DNA from: Coriobacteriia bacterium
GTDB taxonomy: Bacteria; Actinomycetota; Coriobacteriia; Anaerosomatales; JAAXUF01
Direction of reading: 5' to 3'
DNA: 64,000 bases
Assembly: GCA_013334745.1 (NCBI GenBank)
Contig: JAAXWY010000008.1
Location: 1 to 64,000 of the forward strand
Part shown: positions 1 to 9,065 of the stretch, in pieces
Layout of the letters: the number at the start of each line of letters is the position of its first letter
Position numbering within the stretch: position 1 is the stretch's first letter
Notes under the pieces: generated by a model
Seen by the model: the letters and a program-made list of their open reading frames with translations, nothing else
What the model was told of the DNA's origin: nothing
Databases searched by the model: none
Program-made: the position numbers and the translations under genes

Positions 1-1
1 C

Positions 2-3000
2 TCAGATCCTGTCATCCCGCCGGCATCCCACACCATCACCGCCAGCTCGGGGGCGAACGGCTCCGTGAGCCCCGCCGGTGCCACGAGTGTCACCGAGGGC
101 ACGAGCCAGGCCTACACCATCACCCCTGCTGCCGGTTATCAGATCGCAAACGTCACCGTGGACGGCACGAGTGTGGGAGCGGTGTCGACCTACACCTTCT
201 CAAACGTCACCGCACCCCACACCATCTCAGCGAGCTTCACACCGGTCACCGTCATCGGCTCTGAGATGCCTGTGACCTACGTCAACTGCGACAGCTGCCA
301 CATACCGGGCTCGGCACTCGACGAGCACGAGCACCCCTGCGCGAACTGCCATGAGGTCAGCTGGGGTCATGCGGGTACGCCTTCCGACATGCACACCAAT
401 GCGGTCGCCTCGACGTGCGTGCCGTGTCACAACGCTGAGATCACCATCGAGCACAACGGACGCACCATTTCCACTGGAGCTCTCATGACATGTGCTACCT
501 GTCATGACACCACCGACCCACTGGTCCGCGCAGCTATCAACGCCGGCAACAGCGAGTGCGCGGCCTGCCACCCCGGTGCCGATCACGAGAGCCTGCACGC
601 CTTCACCGGTGCATCTGATCTCAATGCCGCCGGTGACTCAGGCTGCACCAACTCGGGGGCGGGGTGTCACGGCACGGATGCAACCCATGCGTCGTTCACG
701 CCCTATCACCCGACAGCGGGCTGCCTGTTCGGGGCCTGCCATGCATCGCCCTCCAAGCCCGGATACGCGGGTACCAAGGAGTGCGTCAGCTGCCACGACG
801 GTAGCTACGTTGGCGCCCCGAACACCGCTAACCTCGGCTCACTGCACTACTCGGCCGGCGTGCACACGGCTATCGCGATGACCGCGACCGTGACGAGCGG
901 CGGCAGCGCCTCCGCGACCTGCTCCAACTGTCATGACGCGGCGAGTGGGCTTGTCGGCCAGCACACGGGTGTCAGCGCTGTCGCGGGCTCGCCGTACGGC
1001 ACGACGGTCTCCTGTGGCGAGTGTCACAGCGACACGCGTGCATCCGGCTCCGCGCAGGTTGTCGCGAACTGGACGAGCCGCCAGTGTGCCGCATGTCATG
1101 CGCCGGCAAGCTCTGCCCCGCAGCACGCCACGACGGCTCCGGTCGTCACGGCGACATCGACTGCGGGATGCGCGGCGTCCGGATCGGGCTGTCATGCGAC
1201 GGCTGACCTGCATTCCCTGCACAAGAACGCGAGCGGGTGCGCTATCACCGGTTGCCACAACTACGGCGCGCAGGCTGAGAAGCCCACCATCAAGACGTGC
1301 GGACAGGCTGGCGGGTGCCACCTGGTCGACGGCACGGACTTCCATACAGGCATCGCGACTGCGCATACCTCACCGAGTGTGGGCAGCTGCTTCGGCTGCC
1401 ACCCGGCCTCTCGTAGCCTGATCGACGCACATGCGCTCTATGCGGGCGCAGGCAGCGAGCGGCCGCAGTACGCGACGGTGTGCGCCCTGTGCCACAACAA
1501 CGACAATCCATCCCGCATCAACTGGACGACCGCAACGGCACGGTGCACAACCTGTCACCCGGCATATCATGGCGCGCCGGCGGGCACTGAGAAGATCCAC
1601 TCGAACCGGGACACCGCCCACACGCCCACTGCCGCGAGCACCGAGTGCACCGGCTGTCATGAGGGATGGCTCACCGAGATACACAGCGACCGTATGTACA
1701 CGTCGCCCACGGATTGCGTGAGCTGCCATGCGGTTCACCCGGATCCGTCCTGTGCACGGTGCCATTCTCAGATCAGCAACTGGAACAAGACCGCTGACTG
1801 CGCGGGCTGCCACACCGCGGGCGGCTTCCATCCCGGTATCACGGGCGACGACGCGACGCACACGGCCACGCCGTTCACGGCCCTGGCGCAGGGCACCGGT
1901 GTCGACGGTCCGGTTCCCGCAGGCGGCAAGGAGTGCAGCGCGTGTCACTCGGCGACCCTCTTGACTGCTCACGCCACGACCACGGCTTCCGGCGGTTCGG
2001 TCACATGCGTCGAGTGCCACTCCGATACCACCCTCGGCTCCAAGGCGGTCATCGCCGCCGGATGGGCCAACTCACGCTGCACTGACTGTCATGACACGGG
2101 AACAGCGACGGCGCACAACGCGTACTCGACTGCTCACACGGTTTCGACAACGCGTGGATGTGCAGGTTCGACCGCGCGATGCCACGACTACACCGATCTT
2201 GCTCTGCTCCACGAGAAGAGCCAGTCCGGTGGCGCCTTCACCGCGAGCTCTTGCGCGAACACCGGCTGTCACACGACGATGGATGCTCGTCCCGCAACCG
2301 TGGGTGCTGACTCGTGTGGCACCGACAGTACCGGTGGCTGCCACGCAGACAAGACCACCACCAATCATGGCTACGATGCCGAGCAGCACGCCGGTTCGGT
2401 GACAGACACCATGACCGGCACGTGGACGATGGCGCTCCTGCCGACTCAGATGCACGCTGGTCAGCTCGTGAACCCGGCTTACGCGTACGGGACCGCCTGC
2501 TCAAGCTGCCACAGCGGGGATCTGGCGACCGAGCATGGCAAGACGACCTCGGCCCCCGATAACGCGCTCGTGTGTGCCGACTGCCACCCGTCGCCGAGAA
2601 GCGACGTCGTGGGAGTCTGGGACAAGTCGTGTGCGACAAGCGGGTGTCACTCGGTCGCCGGTAGGCAACAGCACTCTGCAGAGGCAACACTGGCGCCACA
2701 TGCGGTCGACGAGACGCTCAAGGTCTCCGCGCCGACTGGGCTCGGCTGTTCCGTCACACCGGGCGGCGCAGGCTACGAGCGCACGACGTGCCACACCACC
2801 GACCTCGTCCAGGAGCACAACCGCAAGATCGGCGGATGGGACACGGCGCTCACGCCGCGTATCGAGCGTGCGCTCTCGGTCACTTGCGAGGAATGCCACA
2901 CGAGTGCGAAGTTCGCCGCGCTCAGCGGGACATGGGACGGAACCTGCGGCAGCTGTCATGACGACAGCCACGCTGTCGTCGGTAGTGCTCGATACACCGC

Positions 3001-3745
3001 TGTCCGCGCCCGGCACGAGGCGTCACGTCCCTTTGATGCCGGCCGCGTGAGCAGGACCGGCACGCAGATCGCCGGAACCAATGCGATGGACGCCCACGGG
3101 CAGGTTCGTACCGCACCAGCAGGCACCGAGATCCCGTACGGTTGCGCGCTCCAGATGTGCCACATCCAGTTCTACGTTGAGGCCGGGCTCTCCAGCTACT
3201 ACCCGGCGGGCAAGTGCGCAAACTGCCACGGCGCCAACACCATCCCTATGCCCGCGTATGAGGGTTCGTACATGTGGAAGTCCGGCATCGGCAACGACGG
3301 TGAGTACATCGAGACGAGCTTGACGCTCGCGGTACCGGGAACGTTGCCGGCCGCGTCCTATCTCGACTTCAAGACGCTTTACGACATCGAGCTCGGCTGG
3401 GACTACGGCTACGTTCAGGTTTCGACGGACAGCGGCCAGACATGGACGCCTCTCGCAAACGGCATGACCACGAATGAGAACCCCAGCGGACAGAATATTG
3501 GCAACGGGATCACCGGGGTGAGCGACGGCTGGGTCGATGCACGCTTCGACTTGGCCGCCTACGCTGGCCAGTCGATTCAGCTCAGGTTCGACTACGTCAC
3601 CGACGCCTACACCTATGGCGAGGGCTGGTACATCGACAGCATCGCGGTCGGCCCTGAGGGAGCGCGCGTCTTCACCGACTATGTCGAGACGCTTGCACCC
3701 GAGTGGACGATCGGAGTCGGGCCAAGCGTCGGCTGGTCCCGCTAG
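2..3745 (+). CDS. Secreted multihaem c-type cytochrome, 5' end outside window
   Basis: The reading frame is open from the first complete codon at position 2, so the N-terminus (presumably a signal peptide) lies upstream. The visible protein begins with a bacterial surface repeat of the GANGSVSP...GYQIANVTVDG type. A long cysteine/histidine-rich region follows, with 24 CXXCH haem-attachment motifs that I counted and five CX4CH motifs (for example CAITGCH and CANTGCH). A few longer-spaced C...CH pairs are less certain. The last ~140 residues (from about GSYMWKSG) form a haem-free beta-sandwich resembling the MAM-like domain at the end of immune inhibitor A-type proteins (LGWDYGYVQVS, GEGWYIDSI). 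Likely role: extracellular electron transfer, with the end domains giving surface or substrate contact. It ends 2 bp before a convergent gene, and no C-terminal anchor is visible. Family assignment is firm; function is inferred. Confidence 0.9.
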   Translation, partial: SDPVIPPASHTITASSGANGSVSPAGATSVTEGTSQAYTITPAAGYQIANVTVDGTSVGAVSTYTFSNVTAPHTISASFTPVTVIGSEMPVTYVNCDSCHIPGSALDEHEHPCANCHEVSWGHAGTPSDMHTNAVASTCVPCHNAEITIEHNGRTISTGALMTCATCHDTTDPLVRAAINAGNSECAACHPGADHESLHAFTGASDLNAAGDSGCTNSGAGCHGTDATHASFTPYHPTAGCLFGACHASPSKPGYAGTKECVSCHDGSYVGAPNTANLGSLHYSAGVHTAIAMTATVTSGGSASATCSNCHDAASGLVGQHTGVSAVAGSPYGTTVSCGECHSDTRASGSAQVVANWTSRQCAACHAPASSAPQHATTAPVVTATSTAGCAASGSGCHATADLHSLHKNASGCAITGCHNYGAQAEKPTIKTCGQAGGCHLVDGTDFHTGIATAHTSPSVGSCFGCHPASRSLIDAHALYAGAGSERPQYATVCALCHNNDNPSRINWTTATARCTTCHPAYHGAPAGTEKIHSNRDTAHTPTAASTECTGCHEGWLTEIHSDRMYTSPTDCVSCHAVHPDPSCARCHSQISNWNKTADCAGCHTAGGFHPGITGDDATHTATPFTALAQGTGVDGPVPAGGKECSACHSATLLTAHATTTASGGSVTCVECHSDTTLGSKAVIAAGWANSRCTDCHDTGTATAHNAYSTAHTVSTTRGCAGSTARCHDYTDLALLHEKSQSGGAFTASSCANTGCHTTMDARPATVGADSCGTDSTGGCHADKTTTNHGYDAEQHAGSVTDTMTGTWTMALLPTQMHAGQLVNPAYAYGTACSSCHSGDLATEHGKTTSAPDNALVCADCHPSPRSDVVGVWDKSCATSGCHSVAGRQQHSAEATLAPHAVDETLKVSAPTGLGCSVTPGGAGYERTTCHTTDLVQEHNRKIGGWDTALTPRIERALSVTCEECHTSAKFAALSGTWDGTCGSCHDDSHAVVGSARYTAVRARHEASRPFDAGRVSRTGTQIAGTNAMDAHGQVRTAPAGTEIPYGCALQMCHIQFYVEAGLSSYYPAGKCANCHGANTIPMPAYEGSYMWKSGIGNDGEYIETSLTLAVPGTLPAASYLDFKTLYDIELGWDYGYVQVSTDSGQTWTPLANGMTTNENPSGQNIGNGITGVSDGWVDARFDLAAYAGQSIQLRFDYVTDAYTYGEGWYIDSIAVGPEGARVFTDYVETLAPEWTIGVGPSVGWSR

Positions 3746-3747
3746 GC

Positions 3748-4617
3748 CTAGCCCTCGTAGTCGGCTGCCAGCTCGGCGAGCATCTCGTTCCAGCTCGCCG
3801 GCTGCCAGCCGGTGCGGGCGCGGAAGCGCTCGCTGTCGAGCGACCGATCGATGGCCGGCTCGGCCACGGGCGTGATGTCCAGCGCCCAGCCGAGCTTCTC
3901 GGCGAGCTGCGTGAGCAGTGTGAACTTGTCGATCGGATCCGCCGAGACGTGCCACAGGCCTGAGAGGCTCGCATCCGGCATGACGACGTCGCGGATGAGC
4001 TCGGTGAGCGCGCGGGTCGTCAATCCCGAGAACACCGCCTTGGTGTAGCCGAGAAGCGGCTCGTCGTGGTGCTCGGCGAACCAGCCGACGAGGCCCGTCT
4101 GCGCGCCAAACTGCCAGCCGATGATCGACGTACGAAGGGTCACGGCGTTCTCGCGGTCGGCCACCTCGCCGAGTAGCTTCGAGCGACCGTAGAGGTCGAA
4201 GGCGTCGGGGACGTCGGCTTCTGTGTAGCCGCCGCGAGAGCCCGAGAAGACGCAGTCGGTGCTCACGTGCACCATCCGCGCACCGTGCTCCGCGCACGCG
4301 TCGGCGAGCACGTGCGGCCACAGCGCGTTGATCTCGATGGAGGGAATCGCGGCCTTGGCCTCGGCGCGCTGCTTGACGATGCCGACGGCGTTGATGACGA
4401 GGTCGGGCTTCACGCGCTCGATGAGCGTGTAGGCGGACTGCATGTCCGAGGCGTCGAGGCCGGAAAGCATCCGGCCACTCGGCACGCCGAGGTCGGGGAG
4501 GGCTGCCGGGTTGCGGCACGCGCCCCACACCTCGAAGTCGGGTGCGAGTACGCGCACGGCCTCATGGCCGAGCATGCCGCTCGCGCCAACGACGAGGATT
4601 CGAGCCGAGTCGCTCAC
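3748..4617 (-). CDS. RmlD-like nucleotide-sugar 4-ketoreductase
   Basis: A 289-residue SDR of the dTDP-4-dehydrorhamnose reductase (RmlD) family. The N-terminus carries the NAD(P)-binding glycine motif (VVGASGMLGHE), followed by VSTDCVFSG and the catalytic YGRSK (YxxxK). The GTG start at 4617 overlaps the TGA of the upstream 2-epimerase gene by 4 bp (GTGA), so the longer open frame upstream is not used. Together with the 5-epimerising dehydratase (7158-8210) and the 2-epimerase (4614-5690), it matches the three-enzyme sets that make UDP-N-acetyl-L-quinovosamine or UDP-N-acetyl-L-fucosamine. It lacks the C-terminal cupin domain of CapF/WbjC (about 370 residues), so the WbvR-type reaction giving UDP-L-RhaNAc and then L-QuiNAc is the better guess. 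dTDP-rhamnose synthesis is unlikely because RmlA, B and C are absent here. Confidence 0.85.
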   Translation of the reverse strand: MSDSARILVVGASGMLGHEAVRVLAPDFEVWGACRNPAALPDLGVPSGRMLSGLDASDMQSAYTLIERVKPDLVINAVGIVKQRAEAKAAIPSIEINALWPHVLADACAEHGARMVHVSTDCVFSGSRGGYTEADVPDAFDLYGRSKLLGEVADRENAVTLRTSIIGWQFGAQTGLVGWFAEHHDEPLLGYTKAVFSGLTTRALTELIRDVVMPDASLSGLWHVSADPIDKFTLLTQLAEKLGWALDITPVAEPAIDRSLDSERFRARTGWQPASWNEMLAELAADYEG

Positions 4618-5690
4618 GCGATGCCCAGCACGATGCGGGCGACGGTGTCGCTCACGTTGTCGGCGAGGTACTCGGCCGGGGGAGTCCAGGTGCCCTTCGA
4701 CCGAACCGCGAGGTCGATGCCGGGCAGAATGCGGTCCGCCTCGACTCCGGCGAGCAGGTTGCTGCCGCACTCGATCGTCTCGGGGCGCTCGGTGACGTCA
4801 CGCATGGTGACCGTCGGGACGCCGAAGATGCAGCACTCCTCCTGCACCGTGCCACTGTCCGAGAGGACGCAGAACGCTTCCTTCTCGAGGCGAACGAAGT
4901 CGAAGAGCCCCATCGGCGGCACGAACTTCACGGCGCCTTCGGCAACACCGAACGCCTTCATCTTGTCGGCGGTGCGTGGGTGCAGCGAGCAGACCGCCGG
5001 CATCCCATACTTCTCGACTGCGGCGTTGAGGGCCGCGACCAGTGAGGCGAGCCGCTCGGGCACGTCGGTCATCTCGGCACGGTGTGCGGTCACGAGGAAG
5101 TACTTGCCGGGCTCGACACCGAACTCGGTGAAGGGGTCGGCGGCGTCGATCTCGGGTGCGTAGAAGTCGAGGACTTCCTTGATGGGGTTGCCGGTGACGT
5201 AGATGCGCTGGCGCTCGATGCCCTCACGAACGAGGTTCTCGGCGGAGCGGTAGGTGTAGGGCATCAGCACGCTGCTCGAGTGGTCGATGACGCGGCGGTT
5301 GACCTCTTCGGGCACCCGGTCGTCAAAGCAGCGGTTGCCGGCTTCCATGTGGCAGACGCGGATACCCATGCGCTTGGCGACGAATGCGGCGATGCCGGTG
5401 TTCGTGTCGCCAAGAATGAGCACCGAGTCGGGCCTCTCGGCGGCGAGCAGCTCCTCGGACTTCGCGATGATCTGGCCGATCTGATCGGCGAAGCTGGTTC
5501 CGCGCACGCCCATGTGGACGTCGGGCTCGCGTACGCGCATCTCGCGGAAGAACATGCCCGAGAGGCGGTCGTCGTAGTTCTGGCCGGTGTGGGCCAGCAC
5601 GTGGTCGCACGTGGCATCGAGCACGTCGATCACACGCGAGAGGCGAATGACTTCGGGACGCGTGCCGAGCAGGGTGAGGACCTTGGTCAT
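4614..5690 (-). CDS. UDP-N-acetylhexosamine 2-epimerase (WecB/WbvD/CapG-like)
   Basis: A 358-residue protein of the non-hydrolysing UDP-GlcNAc 2-epimerase family: LLGTRPEVIRLS at the N-terminus, HTGQNYDD, GDTNTG, HMEAGNR, PEEVNRR, and the C-terminal SDSGTVQEE nucleotide-binding segment. The ATG at 5690 was chosen over an upstream in-frame start because it begins at the conserved TKVLTLLGTRPE block and has a GGAG site about 7 nt upstream. It overlaps the reductase gene by 4 bp and lies in a minus-strand group with the dehydratase. In the L-QuiNAc/L-FucNAc pathways the family member catalyses the final C2 epimerisation; WecB itself makes UDP-ManNAc. The partner genes favour the former role here, but the substrate cannot be read from sequence alone. 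Confidence 0.9.
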   Translation of the reverse strand: MTKVLTLLGTRPEVIRLSRVIDVLDATCDHVLAHTGQNYDDRLSGMFFREMRVREPDVHMGVRGTSFADQIGQIIAKSEELLAAERPDSVLILGDTNTGIAAFVAKRMGIRVCHMEAGNRCFDDRVPEEVNRRVIDHSSSVLMPYTYRSAENLVREGIERQRIYVTGNPIKEVLDFYAPEIDAADPFTEFGVEPGKYFLVTAHRAEMTDVPERLASLVAALNAAVEKYGMPAVCSLHPRTADKMKAFGVAEGAVKFVPPMGLFDFVRLEKEAFCVLSDSGTVQEECCIFGVPTVTMRDVTERPETIECGSNLLAGVEADRILPGIDLAVRSKGTWTPPAEYLADNVSDTVARIVLGIA

Positions 5691-5764
5691 GTGGTGGCTC
5701 CACAGGTTCGCGGCGAGTCTGTCAGCGGTCGCACCGAGTATAGCCAATCATGCCGAGCCGAGGC

Positions 5765-7150
5765 TCAGATGCTGGCTGTATCCGTCGTTGATTCGGGAGC
5801 ATTGCGGCGCACAAGACGTCGCAGCAGGCCGGCAATGCCGGCGATCGTCACGGCGGCCAACAGGATCACCGCTGGCATCGTCGGGAAGAAGTAGCGTGGC
5901 TGGAACAAGATCGCCGTGTAGAGCGCAACGGAGTAGAAGACGAACGACCACACGAGAAGTAGCCGGGGGCGTCGCCAGACGAACGGAAGTCCGATCAGAG
6001 CGAGCCACACGAGCACTTGCTGGTAGATGACCGTCGAGTCGATCGACCATCGGAACGCTCGCGTGAGCTGAGCGGGCGGTGGCTGGAAGGCGACGCCCCC
6101 GGCGACAGAGGCAGCCTCAGGGCTATCGCGCTGCATCAAGAACTGGTCCACGGGGGCCGCGTGCGGGGTATGTAGCGAGGTCCAGCTGAACGACAGACGC
6201 CGGGCAATCAGGCCGACGGGGTCGCTCGCGATCTGCCGTCGCAGTCTGACTCGGAGAGCGGCAGCGTCGCCGTCCTCCCCGTGCGCGATCGCCGCTGCAG
6301 ATGCGGCCTGCTCGTCTGAGCTTCGCTGCGGGTCGTCGCTGTCGAGGATGGCCCGCGCCATACTCAGACGTTTGCCTTCCCACTCGGCGGTCAGGGGGAT
6401 GAAGCGGTTGAAGACCACTGCGTTTCGAATCGTCCAGGGCGCCAGCACGGCGAGAAGGCCGAGCAGGCAGATGCCCACCAGCTTGACCGTCGACCGCGGC
6501 GAGGCCTTGCGGCTCAATGCGAACAGTGCCAGCGGCACGAGGAGCCAGGGGAGGTAGACGGGCCGCACGATGGTGACCAGGCCGGTCACCACGCCAAGCG
6601 CTGCGAAGGAGCCAGAGTGAGGCTCGGGGTCGCGTAGTAGTCGAAGCGCCAGGAGCAGCTGCAGCGTGACCAGGAACACGGCAAGTGACTCGGTGAGTAT
6701 CACCGAAGACGACCACGCAAGAGGCAGGTACAGCGCGGCCATGAACCCCGCGAGTGCGCCAAGGCTGCGCTTGCCGATCGCCATGCCGGCCGCGGCGACC
6801 AGCCCGACCGTGAGGACGGCGAGTAGCAGCTGACTTCCAAGCAGCCACGGGTGCCGATCGCGAACGACCTGGTGCATCGTGTCGGCACCCGGCGAAATAT
6901 AGAACGCCGAGACGAACAACGGATACCCCGGCATGACGAGGGCGTCGGGCTGGCCCGAAGCGTTCGCGTAGGCGTAGAGGTGTTTCGTCACAAGGGTGTG
7001 GGCGGTACTCGCGTAGCCCACTGCATCGCTGATGACAGGGGGAGTCGGGTACGTCGAAACCGCCACCGAGAAGGTCGCGGTCGCGAGCAGCATCGAAGCC
7101 CACACTGGCCACCAGCGCTTTAGGAACCGCGCGAACAGCGAGGGGCTCAC
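5765..7150 (-). CDS. GT-C membrane glycosyltransferase (GT39/ArnT-like)
   Basis: A 461-residue polytopic protein with about ten hydrophobic segments. The first extracytoplasmic loop carries an acidic motif (ISDAVGYA) and MPGYPLFVSAF, with SVILTES in a later loop; this arrangement is typical of lipid-phosphate-sugar-dependent GT-C enzymes. Such proteins transfer a sugar from a polyprenyl-phosphate donor to a glycan or lipid on the outer face of the membrane. The GTG start at 7150 lies 7 nt after the dehydratase stop; a GGAGG about 12 nt upstream supports it. It is probably co-transcribed with the dehydratase. The genes at 32089-33432 and 49637-51013 share the MPGxx and LTE motifs, so this is one of three related GT-C proteins in the window. 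Sugar and acceptor are unknown. Confidence 0.75.
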   Translation of the reverse strand: MSPSLFARFLKRWWPVWASMLLATATFSVAVSTYPTPPVISDAVGYASTAHTLVTKHLYAYANASGQPDALVMPGYPLFVSAFYISPGADTMHQVVRDRHPWLLGSQLLLAVLTVGLVAAAGMAIGKRSLGALAGFMAALYLPLAWSSSVILTESLAVFLVTLQLLLALRLLRDPEPHSGSFAALGVVTGLVTIVRPVYLPWLLVPLALFALSRKASPRSTVKLVGICLLGLLAVLAPWTIRNAVVFNRFIPLTAEWEGKRLSMARAILDSDDPQRSSDEQAASAAAIAHGEDGDAAALRVRLRRQIASDPVGLIARRLSFSWTSLHTPHAAPVDQFLMQRDSPEAASVAGGVAFQPPPAQLTRAFRWSIDSTVIYQQVLVWLALIGLPFVWRRPRLLLVWSFVFYSVALYTAILFQPRYFFPTMPAVILLAAVTIAGIAGLLRRLVRRNAPESTTDTASI

Positions 7151-7157
7151 CGGGCTG

Positions 7158-8210
7158 TTACGCCTCCAGGTAGCCCGCGCCGATGACGTCGGGAATCTTC
7201 GCCTCAAGGAACGCGGCGAGCTCGGCGTGCGTCATCAAGGCGTTCTCCGAGCTGTAGTCGCCGACGAGCGCCGGCTCGGACACGGAGCCCGCGAGCTCGG
7301 GCAGCATCGGGCGCAGAGCGTAGTAGCCCTCGTGCCCGGAGATGGTGCGGGTCGACTCCTCCTCGGAGAGCAGGATCTCGTGGATCTTCTCGCCGGGGCG
7401 GATACCGGTGATGACCGTCTCGATGTCACGCTCGCCGATGAGATAGGCGGCAAGGTCGGTCATCTTCGCGCTCGGGCACTGCGGGATGTATGTCTCGCCC
7501 GGGGCGGCGGCGCGCACGGCGGCGAAGATCGTGTCGACGGCGTCCTCGAGTGTGAGCAGGAAGCGGGTCATGTCCTCGGTGGTGATGGTGACAGGTCCGC
7601 CCTTTGCGATCTGGTCGAGGAAGAGTGGCACGACCGAGCCGCGCGAGGCGAGCACGTTTCCGTAGCGAGCGCAGATGAAGCGGGTGTTGGGTGCGCGCAG
7701 GTTGCCGTTGATGTAGACGCGCTCCTGGATGGCCTTGGTCATGCCCATGACGTTGACCGGCTTGCACGCCTTGTCGGTGGTGATTCCCATGACGGTCTCG
7801 ATGGGCAGGTCGTTCTCGGCGATCGCGCGCACGAGGTTCTCGGCGCCCTCGATGTTGGTGCGCACGGCCTCCCAGGGGAAGTATTCGCAGCTCGGGACCT
7901 GCTTCAGCGCCGCTGCGGCGAACACGATGTCGGCGTCCTTGGCGGCGCGCACGACGCTCGCGTAGTCGCGCACGTCGCCGATCATGAAGCGCAAGCGCTT
8001 GCGGGCGTTCTCGAAGATGACCTCATCGGTGGCCACGCTCTTGTGCATGAAGTCGAGGCGCATGTAGTGCTGCTTCGCCTCGTCGCGGGAGAACACGGTC
8101 ACGCTCTCGGGCACGCCTTCAGCGCCGGACATGAGGCGACGAGTGAGCACCTGACCCAGGGATCCGGTACCGCCGGTGACGAGGATGCGCTTGCCTTCAA
8201 ACAGCTTCAC
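7158..8210 (-). CDS. UDP-GlcNAc 4,6-dehydratase/5-epimerase (CapE/WbvB-like)
   Basis: A 350-residue soluble SDR of the CapD/FlaA1 superfamily. It has the Rossmann motif ILVTGGTGSLGQ, the AAALKQVPSCE segment, GITTDKACKPVNVMGMTKA around the active site, ARYGNVLASRGSV and the C-terminal ITGIRPGEKIHE. It lacks the N-terminal membrane domain of PglF/WbpM. Family role: dehydrates UDP-GlcNAc and inverts C5, giving the L-sugar 4-keto intermediate for UDP-L-FucNAc or UDP-L-QuiNAc. The GTG at 8210 gives the usual KLFEGKRILVTGG N-terminus and has AAAGG upstream; an ATG at 8228 is possible but lies only ~14 nt from the predicted transcript start. It heads a minus-strand group with the GT-C, 2-epimerase and reductase genes. 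Confidence 0.88.
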   Translation of the reverse strand: MKLFEGKRILVTGGTGSLGQVLTRRLMSGAEGVPESVTVFSRDEAKQHYMRLDFMHKSVATDEVIFENARKRLRFMIGDVRDYASVVRAAKDADIVFAAAALKQVPSCEYFPWEAVRTNIEGAENLVRAIAENDLPIETVMGITTDKACKPVNVMGMTKAIQERVYINGNLRAPNTRFICARYGNVLASRGSVVPLFLDQIAKGGPVTITTEDMTRFLLTLEDAVDTIFAAVRAAAPGETYIPQCPSAKMTDLAAYLIGERDIETVITGIRPGEKIHEILLSEEESTRTISGHEGYYALRPMLPELAGSVSEPALVGDYSSENALMTHAELAAFLEAKIPDVIGAGYLEA

Positions 8211-8248
8211 AAGGGGGCCTTTCGACATTCGCGGGCGTCCAACAGGTG

Positions 8249-8254
8249 AGTATA
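8249..8254 (-). promoter_or_regulatory. Probable -10 box of the amino-sugar operon
   Basis: Reads TATACT on the minus strand, 5/6 to the housekeeping -10. Transcription would start near 8242 and leave a short leader before the GTG at 8210. No clear -35 was seen. Confidence 0.45.
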
Positions 8255-8354
8255 GCGGCAGATGCCCGCTCGCGGCTCATCTGCGATGATGAACCCGCCG
8301 CCGAGGCCCACTCATGCGCGGCATCCTGCAAGCATCACGGTTCGCGAGGCTGGT

Positions 8355-9065
8355 GTGCACCCGAACGTGGACAACTCGACGAGCAACTCCGACGTCGCCA
8401 TCATCGTGCCCGTCTTCAACGAGGAGCGCGTGGTACGCGAGGTACTGGCCGACCTCCTGACGACCTTCCCACGCATCATCGCCGTCGACGACGGTTCGCT
8501 CGACGACTCGGCCACCGAGATCGTTGCTGCCGGCGCCGTGCTGGTGCGTCATCCCGTCAACCTCGGACAGGGTGCGGCTCTTCAGACCGGCATCGAGCGA
8601 GCGCTACTCTACCCCGAGGTCCGCTACCTTGTGACGTTCGACTCAGACGGGCAGCACGACCCCGCCGATGCGCTCGGCATGGTCGAGCTCATGCGAGCCG
8701 AACCCGTAGACATCGTGCTCGGCTCGCGCTTCCTCGACGACCGCTCGAACGTGCCGGCCAGCAAGCGTATCGCTCTCGCGCTCGCAAGATTCTCGGTCAA
8801 CGCGTCCACCGGACTTCGGCTCACCGATGCGCACAACGGGCTGCGCGCGTTCAGCCGACGCTTCGCCGAGACGCTGCATCTGCGCGAGAACGGCATGGCG
8901 CACGCTTCCGAGATCGTGGGAGCCGTTGCTGCCAGTGGTCTGGCGTATCGGGAGTTCCCGGTCCACATCGCCTACACCGAATACTCGGTTGCCAAAGGGC
9001 AGTCCATCGTCAACGGTGTCAACATACTGTTCGACAGCTTCATCGGTGCGTTCAGGAGGAAGTAG
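8355..9065 (+). CDS. GT2 glycosyltransferase, dolichol-phosphate-mannose-synthase-like
   Basis: A protein of about 236 residues. It has the GT-A signatures AIIVPVFNEE, VDDGSLDDSA and the metal/nucleotide motif DSDGQHDP, as in DPM/DPG synthase-like enzymes that load a hexose onto polyprenyl phosphate at the cytoplasmic face. The GTG at 8355 sits just before the conserved domain, with GAGG upstream; the frame stays open to 8262, so an earlier start is possible. The next gene, a DUF2304-type membrane protein, begins directly after the stop codon with its AGGAGG site inside this gene. That pairing is common for this enzyme type. It could supply the lipid-linked sugar used by the GT-C proteins in the window. 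Confidence 0.85.
   Translation: MHPNVDNSTSNSDVAIIVPVFNEERVVREVLADLLTTFPRIIAVDDGSLDDSATEIVAAGAVLVRHPVNLGQGAALQTGIERALLYPEVRYLVTFDSDGQHDPADALGMVELMRAEPVDIVLGSRFLDDRSNVPASKRIALALARFSVNASTGLRLTDAHNGLRAFSRRFAETLHLRENGMAHASEIVGAVAASGLAYREFPVHIAYTEYSVAKGQSIVNGVNILFDSFIGAFRRK

Noticed and set aside
2-3745. Treating every long-spaced C...CH (CX5-7CH, CX13CH) as a haem site
   Set aside because: Only CXXCH and CX4CH have firm precedent for this reading; longer spacings are reported elsewhere but cannot be judged by eye, so they were not counted as certain.
3023-4528. Long minus-strand open frame (about 500 codons)
   Set aside because: Arg/Ala/Pro-rich shadow of the cytochrome and RmlD-like genes; it matches no family, and GC-rich DNA often gives such open frames.
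3748-4617. dTDP-L-rhamnose pathway (rmlD)
   Set aside because: RmlA, RmlB and RmlC are absent and the neighbours are UDP-HexNAc enzymes.
7032-8249. Plus-strand open frame opposite the CapE-like dehydratase
   Set aside because: Antisense shadow rich in Val/Gly/His; the minus strand has the clear SDR motifs.
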